Source: Phenylobacterium sp. CCH9-H3
GTDB lineage: Bacteria; Pseudomonadota; Alphaproteobacteria; Caulobacterales; Caulobacteraceae
NCBI RefSeq assembly: GCF_001557235.1
Contig: NZ_LSJI01000078.1
Span: 1 to 30,842, forward strand
Reading direction: 5' to 3'
DNA length: 30,842 nucleotides
The translations under genes were made by a program, and so were the position numbers. Positions 1-7,836 of this stretch are shown piece by piece. The notes under the pieces were generated by a model, which saw only the letters and a program-made list of their open reading frames with translations, ran no database searches and was not told the origin of the DNA. The number at the start of each line of letters is the position of its first letter. Position 1 is the stretch's first letter.

Positions 1-121
1 GCTGCTGGGACAGGCGCTGGCCGGTGACGACCAGTTCGTCCACCTGCTGCGCCGCCGCCGGTCCCGCCGCCAGCACCGAAGCCAGCGCCAGACCGCTGAC
101 CGAAGTCGTGAACCGTCGCAT
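1..121 (-). CDS. TonB-dependent outer-membrane receptor, N-terminal fragment
   Basis: The gene enters from the left edge, and only the first 40 or so codons are visible, read leftward from the ATG at 121. The start gives MRRFTTSVSGLALASVLAAG, a typical Sec signal peptide, followed by an AAAQQ cleavage region. After it comes VDELVVTGQR, the TonB-box-like segment that begins many proteobacterial TonB-dependent receptors. The plug and barrel lie outside the window, so the substrate cannot be judged. Its upstream gap (122-260) is shared with the divergent lysyl-tRNA synthetase gene, and I see no clear operator there. An ATG at 126 is in another frame and gives no signal peptide. Confidence 0.72.
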   Translation of the reverse strand, partial: MRRFTTSVSGLALASVLAAGPAAAQQVDELVVTGQRLSQQ

Positions 122-260
122 CCCATACCCCCCATTCGACCAGACCCGGGGCGGCTTAGGGACCTCGCGTGTCAGACGCGTCACGCTGGCGCGACGATCC
201 CGTGACAACCCCCGACCGATTGCGCTTGAGCCGGAAGGCTTACGGCGTTAGGCCGCCGCC

Positions 261-1958
261 ATGTCGCAAGGCCCGAACCTCCGAGGACTTTCCCACCAGG
301 CGCGCGAGGCCAAGAGCTGGCCGTTCGAACAGGCGCGCCTGCTGCTGGACCGCATCACCCGCCTGCGCCTGTCCGACGCCGAGCGCGACCTGGCCGCGGC
401 CCTGTTCGCCCAGGGCAAGTTCGCTGAGGCCGTGCAGACCCTGCCCGCCCTGGCCAAGCCGGTGGTCTTCCAGTGCGGTTACGGCGCGTCCGGCCTGCCC
501 CACCTGGGCACCTTCGGGGAGGCCACCCGGCCGACCATCGTGCGCAACGCCTTCCGGGCCCTGACCGAGGATGCGATCCCCACCCAGCTGATCGTCTTCT
601 CCGACGACATGGACGGCCTGCGGAAGATCCCGGACAACGTGCCGAACAAGGCGATGCTGGAAGAGGACCGCGACAAGCCGGTGACCTCTGTCCGCGACCC
701 GTTCGGCGAGTACGAGAGCTTCGGCGCCCACAACAACGCCCGGCTGCGCGCGTTCCTGGACGGCTTCGGTTTCGACTACACCTTCATGTCATCGACCGAG
801 ACCTACAGGTCTGGGCGGTTCGACGAGGTGCTGCTGCGCATCCTGGCGCGCTTCGACGCCATCCAGGCGATCATGCTGCCGACGCTGGGCGAGGAACGGC
901 GGGCCACCTATTCCCCCTTCCTGCCGATCAGCCCCAAGACCGGCCGGGTGCTGCAGGCGCCGACGGTGGCCCGGGACGTGGAGAAGGGCACCATCACCTT
1001 CCCCGACGAGGACGGCGAGCTGACCGAGGTTCCCGTCACCGGCGGCCACGTGAAGCTGCAGTGGCGTCCCGACTGGGCGGCCCGCTGGACGGCGCTGGGC
1101 GTGGACTTCGAGGCCTCGGGCAAGGACCTGGTGGACTCGGTGCGCGTCTCGAACCGCATCGTGAAGGCGCTAGGCGCCGAGCCGCCCGAGGCGTTCCACT
1201 ACGAGCTCTTCATGGACGAGAACAACACGAAGATCTCGAAGTCCAAGGGCAATGGCCTGACCATCGAGGAATGGCTGCGCTATGGCGCGCCCGAGAGCCT
1301 CACCTACTACATGTACCAGTCGCCCAAGTCGGCGAAGCGGCTGTTCTTCGACGTCATCCCCAAGGCGACCGACGAGTACCTGCAACAGCTCGACGCCCTG
1401 ATCCGCAAGAAGGCGGAGGGCGACAACGCCGCCCAGCTCGACAACCCGGCCTGGCATGTCCACCGGGGGGATCCGCCCGAAAAGGGCTCGCCGGTCAGCT
1501 TCTCGTTGCTGCTGAACCTGGTGTCGGCGGCCGACGCGTCCACCAAGGACCTTCTGTGGGCCTTCATCGCCCGCTACCTGCCCGGCGCGACGCCGCAGAG
1601 CGAGCCGCTGCTGGACCGCCTCGCGGGCTATGCGATCAACTACTACGAGGACTTCGTGAAGCCCTCGAAGCGGTTCCGGGCCCCGAGCGACCAGGAGCGC
1701 GCCGCCATGGAGGCGCTGGTCGCGAAGCTGAAAGCCCTGCCGCCGGGCGCCGACGCGGAGGCGATCCAGAACGAGGTGTTCGAGGTCGGCAAGGCGGCCG
1801 GGTTCGAGCCGCTGCGCGCCTGGTTCTCCGCCCTCTACGAGGTGCTTCTGGGCCAGAGCCAGGGCCCGCGCTTCGGCTCCTTCGTCGCCATCTTCGGGGT
1901 GGACCGGACCGTCGCTCTGATCGAACGCGCGCTGGCCGGCGAACTGGTGGGCGCCTAG
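261..1958 (+). CDS. lysK: Lysyl-tRNA synthetase, class I
   Basis: A cytoplasmic enzyme that charges tRNA-Lys with lysine using ATP. The 565-residue protein has the class I Rossmann signatures: HLGT (a HIGH variant) at residues 81-84 and KISKSKG (the KMSKS loop) at about 324-330, followed by the alpha-helical anticodon-binding half. Class II LysRS lacks both motifs, so this is the archaeal-type class I enzyme. Most bacteria use class II, but class I LysRS is normal in many alphaproteobacteria and need not mean recent transfer. The length is close to the usual 520-570 residues. The start at 261 sits about ten residues before the first conserved helix. The stop codon overlaps that of the convergent metalloprotease, so no terminator fits between the two genes. 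Confidence 0.95.
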   Translation: MSQGPNLRGLSHQAREAKSWPFEQARLLLDRITRLRLSDAERDLAAALFAQGKFAEAVQTLPALAKPVVFQCGYGASGLPHLGTFGEATRPTIVRNAFRALTEDAIPTQLIVFSDDMDGLRKIPDNVPNKAMLEEDRDKPVTSVRDPFGEYESFGAHNNARLRAFLDGFGFDYTFMSSTETYRSGRFDEVLLRILARFDAIQAIMLPTLGEERRATYSPFLPISPKTGRVLQAPTVARDVEKGTITFPDEDGELTEVPVTGGHVKLQWRPDWAARWTALGVDFEASGKDLVDSVRVSNRIVKALGAEPPEAFHYELFMDENNTKISKSKGNGLTIEEWLRYGAPESLTYYMYQSPKSAKRLFFDVIPKATDEYLQQLDALIRKKAEGDNAAQLDNPAWHVHRGDPPEKGSPVSFSLLLNLVSAADASTKDLLWAFIARYLPGATPQSEPLLDRLAGYAINYYEDFVKPSKRFRAPSDQERAAMEALVAKLKALPPGADAEAIQNEVFEVGKAAGFEPLRAWFSALYEVLLGQSQGPRFGSFVAIFGVDRTVALIERALAGELVGA

Positions 1959-4396
1959 TCCTCGTCGCTGCCGATGGGCATGCCGGGAGGCGCCTCCGGG
2001 CGACGCCGGGGCTGTGCGAGGACCCGGACCAGTTCCTCCTTATCGGTGAGCAGCGCCGCCAGAGTCAGGCGGTGGGCCCGCTCCGATGCTTCGGCGCCCG
2101 GCGTGACCTTGAGCTTCACGGCCAGGTCGGCCAGGCGCTGGCCGATCTCGGCCTTGGCCGCAGGCGAGACGTCGGGCCGGCGCGACGCGGCGGCCAGTTC
2201 CAGGGCCGTGCGGGTCTGGATGCGCCTCGCGACCTCGGCGAGCCGGCCGGGCGCCGGAGCGAAGGCCTGGGCCAGCAGACGGTCGACCACCTCGCCGACC
2301 CCGGGCTGGCCGGCGTCACGTCGATGCTGTTCGGTGAGCCGGGCCAGACGGTCGGGCGCCAGAAGGGCGTCCAGCACCATCCCGGCCCCCACGTCGGCGG
2401 CGTTAAGGGCGTCGAACACCGGGCCGCCGGCGCCGTCGAACACCTCGATCTGGTACTGCCGGTCGGTGTCGCCCGACTGGCCGGACGAGAGGAACGGGAT
2501 CAGCGCCTCCGGCGTGTCCAGGGCCTGGGGCGTCATGGCGGCGAGCAGGCCGGCCAGCGCCTCGCGCTGCCGGGCCGCGGGGACCACCTCGGCGCGGGCC
2601 GACGGATCGCCCCGGACCGCGTAGCTGAAGTCGACCCCGCCCAGGACCTTGGCCGCCGCCTCGAGCTGGTAGCGGTGAAGGAGATAGATCGGAACGTACT
2701 TGCGCTTCAGCGCCTGGGCCGGCTCGCCCGGGCGCAGGGCCTGAGGCCCGAACCGGTCGATGGCCACGCGCCGAACCGCCATGACCCGGGCCAGTTCGGC
2801 CACCGGCTCGTCGCCATCGTCCCAGATCGCGCCGTAGGGCTGGCCCGTGCCCACGGCGCGCGCGTCCTGGTCGGTCACATAGCGAAGTGTTTGCGCCGCG
2901 CGGGCGGCTTTCACGGCCGGGTCGCCGTCGCCGTACAGCCAGTCGACGGTGAAGGCGTCCCACTTGCCGACGCCCACGCCGTAGGCGTCGCTGAGGTCGA
3001 TCTTGCCGTCCGTCAGTTTCACGCGCGGGGCGGGGTAGTCCATGACCGAGGCGCGGTCCTGGCTGGACGCCGCGAAGTTGTGCGCAAAGCCCAGGGAGTG
3101 GCCCACCTCGTGGGCCGATAGCTGGCGGATGCGGGCCAGCGAGACCTGGATCGGATCGTTGGGGCCGCCCCTGCCGCTTTCGTCGGCGCCCACCAGGCCC
3201 TCGAAGATCAGCATGTCCTGGCGCACCCTGAGCGATCCCAGCAGCACCGAGCCCTTCACGATCTCGCCGGTGCGCGGGTCGGTCACCGCCTGGCCATAGG
3301 ACCAGCCGCGGGTGGCGCGATTGACCCAGTTGATGACGCTATAGCGCACGTCGAGGGGATCGGCGCCTTCGGGCATGATCTCCACGCGGTAGGCGTCCTT
3401 GAAGCCGGCGGCCTCGAAGGCCTTCGTCCACCATTGGGCGCCTTCCTGCAGCGCCGTGCGGATCGGCTCGGGGGCGGCCCGGTCCACGTAGAAGACGATC
3501 GGCTTCTTGACGGTGGACACGGCGGCGGTCGGGTCGGTCTTCTCCAGGCGGAATCGCCGGGCGAGGCGCTGGACGATGTCCTGGTCGAGAGGCGCGGCGT
3601 AGTCCAACACAACGCCGTCGAAGGCGCCGGACCGGGGGTCGAATGCGCGCGGCTGATAGCCGGGCTCCGGCAGCTTCACCAGGCTATGGCGGACGGCCAG
3701 GGTGATCAGCTTCGGATCGGGCGCGATATTGCGCGTCTCCGGGCCGGGGGTGTCGGAGGCGTAGGTTTGCAGCGCCTCGAACTCCACGTTCTCCGGGAAG
3801 ACCTTCACGGCGGAGGTGTCCACGACCGAAAGGTCGCCCACCGGCTTGTAGCCGGCCTCGCCCGCCTGCTTGAGGGCGTCGGCGATGCCGATCACGTCGC
3901 GGGTCAGGAACGAGGAGAGGTCGACCAGCAGACGCCCGTCCGGGAGCGTCGCCTCCACCTTGCCGGCCCAGACCACCGAGGTGGCGAAGGCTTCGCGGGC
4001 GGCGGCCTGTTCGGCGGCGACGGCGCCGGCGGCCCGGAAGCGGGTGTTCTCGAACTCAGCCAGCACCTTGCCGCCGACCTTGCGGAACGCCAGCACCTGG
4101 GTGTCGCCCAGCCGGGCGCGGTCGAGGCCGACCGGCGCGGAGCCCAGGCCGGTCTTCAGCGCCGAGACATAGAGGTAGCGGCCCGCGATCCCCTCGGCGT
4201 CCGGCTTGGGCAGGGCCACGAGCGCCCGCCCTTTGGCGGGGTCCGCGTAGACCGAGACCAGGCCTTCCTGCCGCGCGAGCCCCGCGATGGGGTCTGCGGC
4301 CTCGCTCCTGGCCTTCGCGGCCGCCGGGCCGGCCAGCGCCAACAAGACGGCGCATCCCGCGCCGGCCAACCACACTCGCTTCACAGCAACCCCCAT
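1955..4396 (-). CDS. Secreted zinc-dependent metalloprotease (DUF5117/DUF4953, EcxA-like)
   Basis: An 813-residue exported protein. A signal peptide (VKRVWLAGAGCAVLLALAG) is followed by the N-terminal region seen in proteins with DUF5118/DUF5117 domains. A zincin catalytic centre, HEVGHSLGFAHN, starts at residue 429 and fits HExxHxxGxxH: H429, H433 and H439 bind zinc and E430 is the general base. The C-terminal third matches the EcxA-type zinc-binding region (DUF4953). It probably acts in the periplasm or outside the cell; the substrate is unknown. The ATG at 4396 lacks a good ribosome site. A GTG at 4384, five bases after a run of G and directly at the VKRVW signal peptide, is a credible alternative. 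It is divergent from the MerR gene across a 198-bp gap and convergent with lysK. Confidence 0.85.
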   Translation of the reverse strand: MGVAVKRVWLAGAGCAVLLALAGPAAAKARSEAADPIAGLARQEGLVSVYADPAKGRALVALPKPDAEGIAGRYLYVSALKTGLGSAPVGLDRARLGDTQVLAFRKVGGKVLAEFENTRFRAAGAVAAEQAAAREAFATSVVWAGKVEATLPDGRLLVDLSSFLTRDVIGIADALKQAGEAGYKPVGDLSVVDTSAVKVFPENVEFEALQTYASDTPGPETRNIAPDPKLITLAVRHSLVKLPEPGYQPRAFDPRSGAFDGVVLDYAAPLDQDIVQRLARRFRLEKTDPTAAVSTVKKPIVFYVDRAAPEPIRTALQEGAQWWTKAFEAAGFKDAYRVEIMPEGADPLDVRYSVINWVNRATRGWSYGQAVTDPRTGEIVKGSVLLGSLRVRQDMLIFEGLVGADESGRGGPNDPIQVSLARIRQLSAHEVGHSLGFAHNFAASSQDRASVMDYPAPRVKLTDGKIDLSDAYGVGVGKWDAFTVDWLYGDGDPAVKAARAAQTLRYVTDQDARAVGTGQPYGAIWDDGDEPVAELARVMAVRRVAIDRFGPQALRPGEPAQALKRKYVPIYLLHRYQLEAAAKVLGGVDFSYAVRGDPSARAEVVPAARQREALAGLLAAMTPQALDTPEALIPFLSSGQSGDTDRQYQIEVFDGAGGPVFDALNAADVGAGMVLDALLAPDRLARLTEQHRRDAGQPGVGEVVDRLLAQAFAPAPGRLAEVARRIQTRTALELAAASRRPDVSPAAKAEIGQRLADLAVKLKVTPGAEASERAHRLTLAALLTDKEELVRVLAQPRRRPEAPPGMPIGSDED

Positions 4397-4514
4397 GACG
4401 AACAGGCGGCGAAGCTAGCCACCCGGCGCGCCGGCGCCCAGGGCTCGGCGTCAACAGCCCGCCGCATTTCCGGCGATGCTTCCGCCTTGCCCCCGGGGCC
4501 GCCCTTCACCGCAG

Positions 4515-4548
4515 CGTGAACGTCAGGCTCCCTTGACGTAAACGGAAA
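4515..4548. promoter_or_regulatory. Two CGTnnACG dyads spaced 22 bp apart, candidate MerR operator
   Basis: CGTGAACG lies at 4515-4522 and CGTAAACG at 4537-4544, exactly 22 bp apart, about two helical turns. The second is the core of a larger dyad, TTnnCGTnnACGnnAA (4533-4548), symmetric at 10 of 16 positions. It lies 47 bp upstream of the MerR start and also upstream of the divergent metalloprotease. From memory, MerR regulators of branched-chain and fatty-acid catabolism (LiuR type) bind ACGTnnACGT-like dyads, so an operator for the adjacent MerR protein is plausible. The TTGACG at 4533-4538 could also serve as a -35 element. Confidence 0.45.
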
Positions 4549-4561
4549 GCGGGGGCACCGT

Positions 4562-4576
4562 GTTATCAACGATAAC
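4562..4576. promoter_or_regulatory. Perfect inverted repeat GTTATC-N3-GATAAC upstream of MerR gene
   Basis: A 6-bp perfect inverted repeat with the 3-nt centre AAC. It lies 18 bp before the MerR start codon and just upstream of the GGGAGG ribosome-binding site. It is AT-rich in a GC-rich gap, so it may overlap the -10 region or act as a regulator site. Which protein binds it is unknown. Confidence 0.35.
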
Positions 4577-4594
4577 CTAAGGGAGGACGTCATC

Positions 4595-5062
4595 ATGCCA
4601 ACGGACCTGCGCCGTCCGGCCCGGACCTACACGATCCGGCAGCTGTGCCTTGAGTTCAAATGCACGCCGCGCGCCCTGCGCTTCTACGAGGACAAGGGGC
4701 TGCTCAATCCCGCCCGCGACGGGATGAACCGGGTCTATTCTTATCGCGACCGGGGCCGGCTGATCCTGATCCTGCGGGGCAAGCGGGTCGGGCTGTCACT
4801 CAGCGAGATCGGCGAGATCCTTGACCTCTACGAGGCCGACGACTCGGGCGCCCAGCAGGCGGCGAAGAGTCTCAAGAAGTTCCGCGAGCGCATCGTGGCG
4901 CTGGAGCAGCAGAAGCAGGACATCGACGCGGCCATCGACCAGCTCCGCGGCGGGATCACCGCCATGGAGAAGCGCCTGGCCAACACGCGCCCGGACCTGC
5001 TGCCCCGCGCCGCCGACTACGACCAGATGCTGCGCCGGCAGCTGGACGGCGCGGAAGCCTAG
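4595..5062 (+). CDS. MerR-family transcriptional regulator
   Basis: A 155-residue DNA-binding regulator. A winged HTH occupies about residues 11-80 (YTIRQLCLEF, then TPRALRFYEDKGLLNP, the classic MerR recognition region). A helical region at about 85-130 is likely the dimerising antiparallel coiled coil. The C-terminal part has no cysteine, so metal sensing of the MerR/CueR kind is unlikely. A strong GGGAGG ribosome site precedes the ATG. The next genes on the strand are an acyl-CoA dehydrogenase and an OsmC protein, a setting known for MerR regulators that control acyl-CoA catabolism. That suggests an acyl-CoA or related ligand, which is inference. The upstream gap contains two candidate operator dyads, so autoregulation is plausible. 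Confidence 0.88.
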   Translation: MPTDLRRPARTYTIRQLCLEFKCTPRALRFYEDKGLLNPARDGMNRVYSYRDRGRLILILRGKRVGLSLSEIGEILDLYEADDSGAQQAAKSLKKFRERIVALEQQKQDIDAAIDQLRGGITAMEKRLANTRPDLLPRAADYDQMLRRQLDGAEA

Positions 5063-5076
5063 CCTTGCCGGACGAC

Positions 5077-5096
5077 GGCCGGGCGCGAGCCCGGCC
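5077..5096. repeat. REP-like GC hairpin between MerR and acyl-CoA dehydrogenase genes
   Basis: GGCCGGGC and GCCCGGCC form a perfect 8-bp stem around a GCGA loop. The flanks CCGG-ACGAC on the left and ATGACGG on the right resemble the dispersed REP-like palindromes of alphaproteobacteria (from memory). No U-tract follows, so it is not a standard intrinsic terminator. It could still stabilise or partly terminate the MerR transcript. Confidence 0.5.
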
Positions 5097-5166
5097 ATGA
5101 CGGCTCGGGGGGAGCATGGTATCGGCGGGAAAACCTGCCGCCACTTCCTCTCGAGGTTTGCCCTCC

Positions 5167-6954
5167 ATGACCTATCAGGCCCCTGTTCGGGACTACGCCT
5201 TCCTGTTGCGCGACGTGCTGGAGCTGGAGCGTTACGCCAACCTGCCCGCCTTCGCCGACGCGTCGATGGACACCATCGATGCGATCCTGGAAGAGGCCGG
5301 CAAGTTCACCTCGGAGGTCCTGGCGCCCCTGAACGGCGTCGGCGACAAGCAGGGCTGCGTCTGGAGCCCGGATTTCACGGTCAAAACGCCCGACGGCTTC
5401 AAGGACGCCTACGCCAAGCTGGTGGAGGGCGGCTGGCCCGCCCTCGGCTCCGATCCGGCCTACGGCGGCCAGGGGCTGCCGCACGTGGTCAATGTGGCCT
5501 TCTCCGAGATGAGCTCCTCGGCGAACATGGCGTTCTCGATGTACCCCGGCCTGACGCACGGCGCCTATTCGGCGATCCACGTGGGCGGGACGCAGGAGCA
5601 GAAGGACCTCTACCTGCCTAAGCTGGCTTCGTTCCAGTGGGCCGGCACCATGAACCTGACCGAGCCGCACTGCGGCACGGACCTGGGGTTGCTGCGCACC
5701 AAGGCGGTTCCGCAAGGCGACGGGACGTACAAGATCACGGGCCAGAAGATCTGGATCTCGGGCGGTGAGCAGGACCTGACCGAGAATATCGTCCACCTGG
5801 TGCTGGCGCGGATCGAAGGCGCGCCGCAGGGCACCCGGGGCATCAGCCTGTTCATCGTGCCGAAGTTCATCCCCGACGCCGACGGCAATCCCGGTGCGCG
5901 CAATTCGGTGAAGTGCCTGGGCCTGGAAGAGAAGATGGGCATCCACGGCAACGCCACCTGCGTGATCAGCCACGAGGAGGCGACCGGCTGGCTGATCGGC
6001 GAGGAGAACCGGGGCCTCGCCCTGATGTTCGTGATGATGAACGAGGCGCGGCTGGGCGTGGGGCTGCAAGGGATCGCCCAGGCCGAGGCCGCCTATCAGG
6101 CCGCCGCCGCCTTCGCCAAGGATCGGCTGCAGGGGCGCTCGCTCACCGGACCGAAGAACGCGGACGGCCCCGCCGACCCGATCATCGTCCACCCCGACGT
6201 GCGGCGGATGCTGATGGACGCCAAGGCCATCGTCGAGGGCGGCCGCGCCTTCATGGCCTGGACCGCCCTGCACGGCGACCTCAGCCACGCCAGTCCCGAC
6301 GAGGCGGTCCGGCAGAAGGGCCGCGACTACATGGCCCTGATGACGCCGGTGGTGAAGGCGTTCCTGACCGACCGCGGCTTCAACGTCTGCTCCGACGCCA
6401 TGCAGGTCCACGGCGGCTCAGGCTTCACGGAACACTTCCCGGCCAGCCAGTACCTGCGCGACGTGCGCATTGCCCTGATCTACGAGGGCACCAACGGGGT
6501 CCAGGCGCTGGACCTGGTGGGCCGCAAGCTGGCGGCCGACGGCGGCCGCGGCGTCATGAGCTTCTTCGCCGAACTCGACGCCTTCATCGCCGAGAATGAG
6601 ACGGACGCGGGCCTGAAGCCCTTCACGGCCGGCCTCGCCACGGCCAAGGCGGAACTGCAGGAGGCCACCATGTGGCTGATGCAGAACGGCCTGGCCAATC
6701 CCGACAACGCCGGCGCGGCCTCCACCGACTACCTGCACCTCTTCGGCCTGACGGCGCTGGCCTATATGTGGAGCCTGCAGGCCAAGGCGGCCCTGGCCCG
6801 CATCGCCGGCGGCGACAAGGACCCCTTCTACGAGACCAAGCTGGTGGTCGGCCGCTACTATGTGGAACGGCTGTTGCCGGAGACGTCTAGCCGGCTTGCG
6901 AAGCTGAAGACCGGCTCCGATCTCATGATGAAGCTTCCCGCCGAAGCGTTCTGA
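5167..6954 (+). CDS. Acyl-CoA dehydrogenase, DmdC-like
   Basis: A 595-residue FAD enzyme that oxidises an acyl-CoA to the 2,3-enoyl-CoA and passes electrons to ETF. The length and the C-terminal extension place it in the long acyl-CoA dehydrogenase group that includes 3-methylmercaptopropionyl-CoA dehydrogenase, rather than the 380-residue short-chain type. Visible motifs are MNLTEPHCGTDLG and KITGQKIWISGGE in the middle domain, MQVHGGSGFTEHF, and IYEGTNGVQALDLVGRK, whose E440 is the expected catalytic base. I chose the ATG at 5167 (MTYQAPVRDYAF), where family similarity begins and which has a GAGGT site 9 bases upstream. An in-frame ATG at 5116 would add 17 unrelated residues. It is followed 13 bp later by the OsmC gene. 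The exact substrate cannot be read from the sequence. Confidence 0.92.
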   Translation: MTYQAPVRDYAFLLRDVLELERYANLPAFADASMDTIDAILEEAGKFTSEVLAPLNGVGDKQGCVWSPDFTVKTPDGFKDAYAKLVEGGWPALGSDPAYGGQGLPHVVNVAFSEMSSSANMAFSMYPGLTHGAYSAIHVGGTQEQKDLYLPKLASFQWAGTMNLTEPHCGTDLGLLRTKAVPQGDGTYKITGQKIWISGGEQDLTENIVHLVLARIEGAPQGTRGISLFIVPKFIPDADGNPGARNSVKCLGLEEKMGIHGNATCVISHEEATGWLIGEENRGLALMFVMMNEARLGVGLQGIAQAEAAYQAAAAFAKDRLQGRSLTGPKNADGPADPIIVHPDVRRMLMDAKAIVEGGRAFMAWTALHGDLSHASPDEAVRQKGRDYMALMTPVVKAFLTDRGFNVCSDAMQVHGGSGFTEHFPASQYLRDVRIALIYEGTNGVQALDLVGRKLAADGGRGVMSFFAELDAFIAENETDAGLKPFTAGLATAKAELQEATMWLMQNGLANPDNAGAASTDYLHLFGLTALAYMWSLQAKAALARIAGGDKDPFYETKLVVGRYYVERLLPETSSRLAKLKTGSDLMMKLPAEAF

Positions 6955-6967
6955 GAAGGGGGATACC

Positions 6968-7432
6968 GTGGCGGCCTACCGCGCGACGATCGACTGGGTC
7001 CTGGCCGAGGGCGAGGACTTCCTGAACGGCCGCTACAGCCGGGGGCACCTGGTGGACTTCGCCGAGCACCGCATGCCGGCGACCTCGTCGCCGCACGTGG
7101 TCGGCAAGTGGGCGGTGAAGGGCGCGGTGGACCCGGAGGAGATGCTGGTCGCCTCGCTCTCGTCCTGCCACATGCTGACCTTCCTCCACATGGCTCGGCT
7201 GGAGGGCTTCACCGTCACCCGCTACCGCGACGCGGCCGAGGGCGTGATGGAGAAGAACCCGGCGGGCGTGCCCTGGGTCAGCAAGGTCACCCTCAGGCCC
7301 GAGATCGAGTACGCCGGAAAGCGCCCCACGGAGGCCGAGGCCGAACACCTGCACCACCGCGCCCACGAGGAATGCTTCATCGCCAATTCGGTGAAAACCG
7401 AGGTGGTCGTGGAAGAGGTCGCGCCGGTTTAG
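6968..7432 (+). CDS. OsmC-family protein
   Basis: A 154-residue protein of the OsmC/Ohr fold, a family of thiol peroxidases that reduce organic hydroperoxides. Two expected cysteines are present: one in LSSCHMLTFL at the start of the long central helix, and one in EECFIANSVKTEV near the C-terminus. An Arg/Glu-rich N-terminal half completes the fold. It starts at GTG 6968, 13 bp after the dehydrogenase stop, with an AAGGGGG ribosome site, so it is probably cotranscribed. Peroxide protection of a flavoenzyme pathway is a reasonable role but is inferred. The stop overlaps that of the convergent vsr gene. Confidence 0.88.
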   Translation: MAAYRATIDWVLAEGEDFLNGRYSRGHLVDFAEHRMPATSSPHVVGKWAVKGAVDPEEMLVASLSSCHMLTFLHMARLEGFTVTRYRDAAEGVMEKNPAGVPWVSKVTLRPEIEYAGKRPTEAEAEHLHHRAHEECFIANSVKTEVVVEEVAPV

Positions 7433-7836
7433 GCCAGCAGGGCGGCGAGCCGGGCGTCCAGCGCGACTGCGTCCTTGAGCTCGCACTCCCAGACCGTCTC
7501 TACGCGCCAGCCCAGCGCCGCCAGGGCCTCGCGGGCCTTCGCGTCGCGGGCGACGTTGCGGGCGACCTTGGCGACCCAGTAGTCGCGGTTCTGCTTGGGC
7601 ACCCGGGCTCCGCGCGCGCAGTCGTGACCGTGCCAGAAGCAGCCGTGGACGAAGATCGCCAGCTTGCGCCCAGGCAGGACGATGTCCGGATTGCCGGGCA
7701 GGTCCTTGCGATGCAGCCGATAGCGGGCGCCCAGCTTGGTCAGCGCCCGGCGCACCGTCATCTCCGGGCCGGTGTTCCGCCCCTTCACCCGCCGCATGAC
7801 CGCCGAGCGCTTCTCGGGGCCGTAGACGTCGGTCAT
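7429..7836 (-). CDS. vsr: Very short patch repair endonuclease Vsr
   Basis: A DNA mismatch endonuclease that nicks next to T:G mispairs formed by deamination of 5-methylcytosine. The 135-residue protein matches E. coli Vsr almost residue for residue at the active site: D51 (GNPDIVLPG), H64 and H69 in FVHGCFWHGHDC, and zinc ligands C66, H71, C73 and C118. The N-terminus, RSAVMRRVKGRNTGPE, is the family DNA-binding segment. Its ATG overlaps the TGA of the upstream monooxygenase by four bases, so the two are translationally coupled. Vsr normally accompanies a C5-cytosine methyltransferase. Here one is found on the same strand, two genes upstream (10075-11196). Confidence 0.95.
   Translation of the reverse strand: MTDVYGPEKRSAVMRRVKGRNTGPEMTVRRALTKLGARYRLHRKDLPGNPDIVLPGRKLAIFVHGCFWHGHDCARGARVPKQNRDYWVAKVARNVARDAKAREALAALGWRVETVWECELKDAVALDARLAALLA

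Noticed and set aside
261..1958. Class I LysRS as evidence of recent transfer from archaea
   Set aside because: Class I LysRS is the standard enzyme in many alphaproteobacteria, and the gene's composition matches its neighbours.
473..3121. An 882-codon open frame on the plus strand crossing lysK and the metalloprotease
   Set aside because: It is an out-of-frame and antisense shadow of two well-supported genes, Arg/Gly-rich without any domain; long stop-free frames are expected at this GC content.
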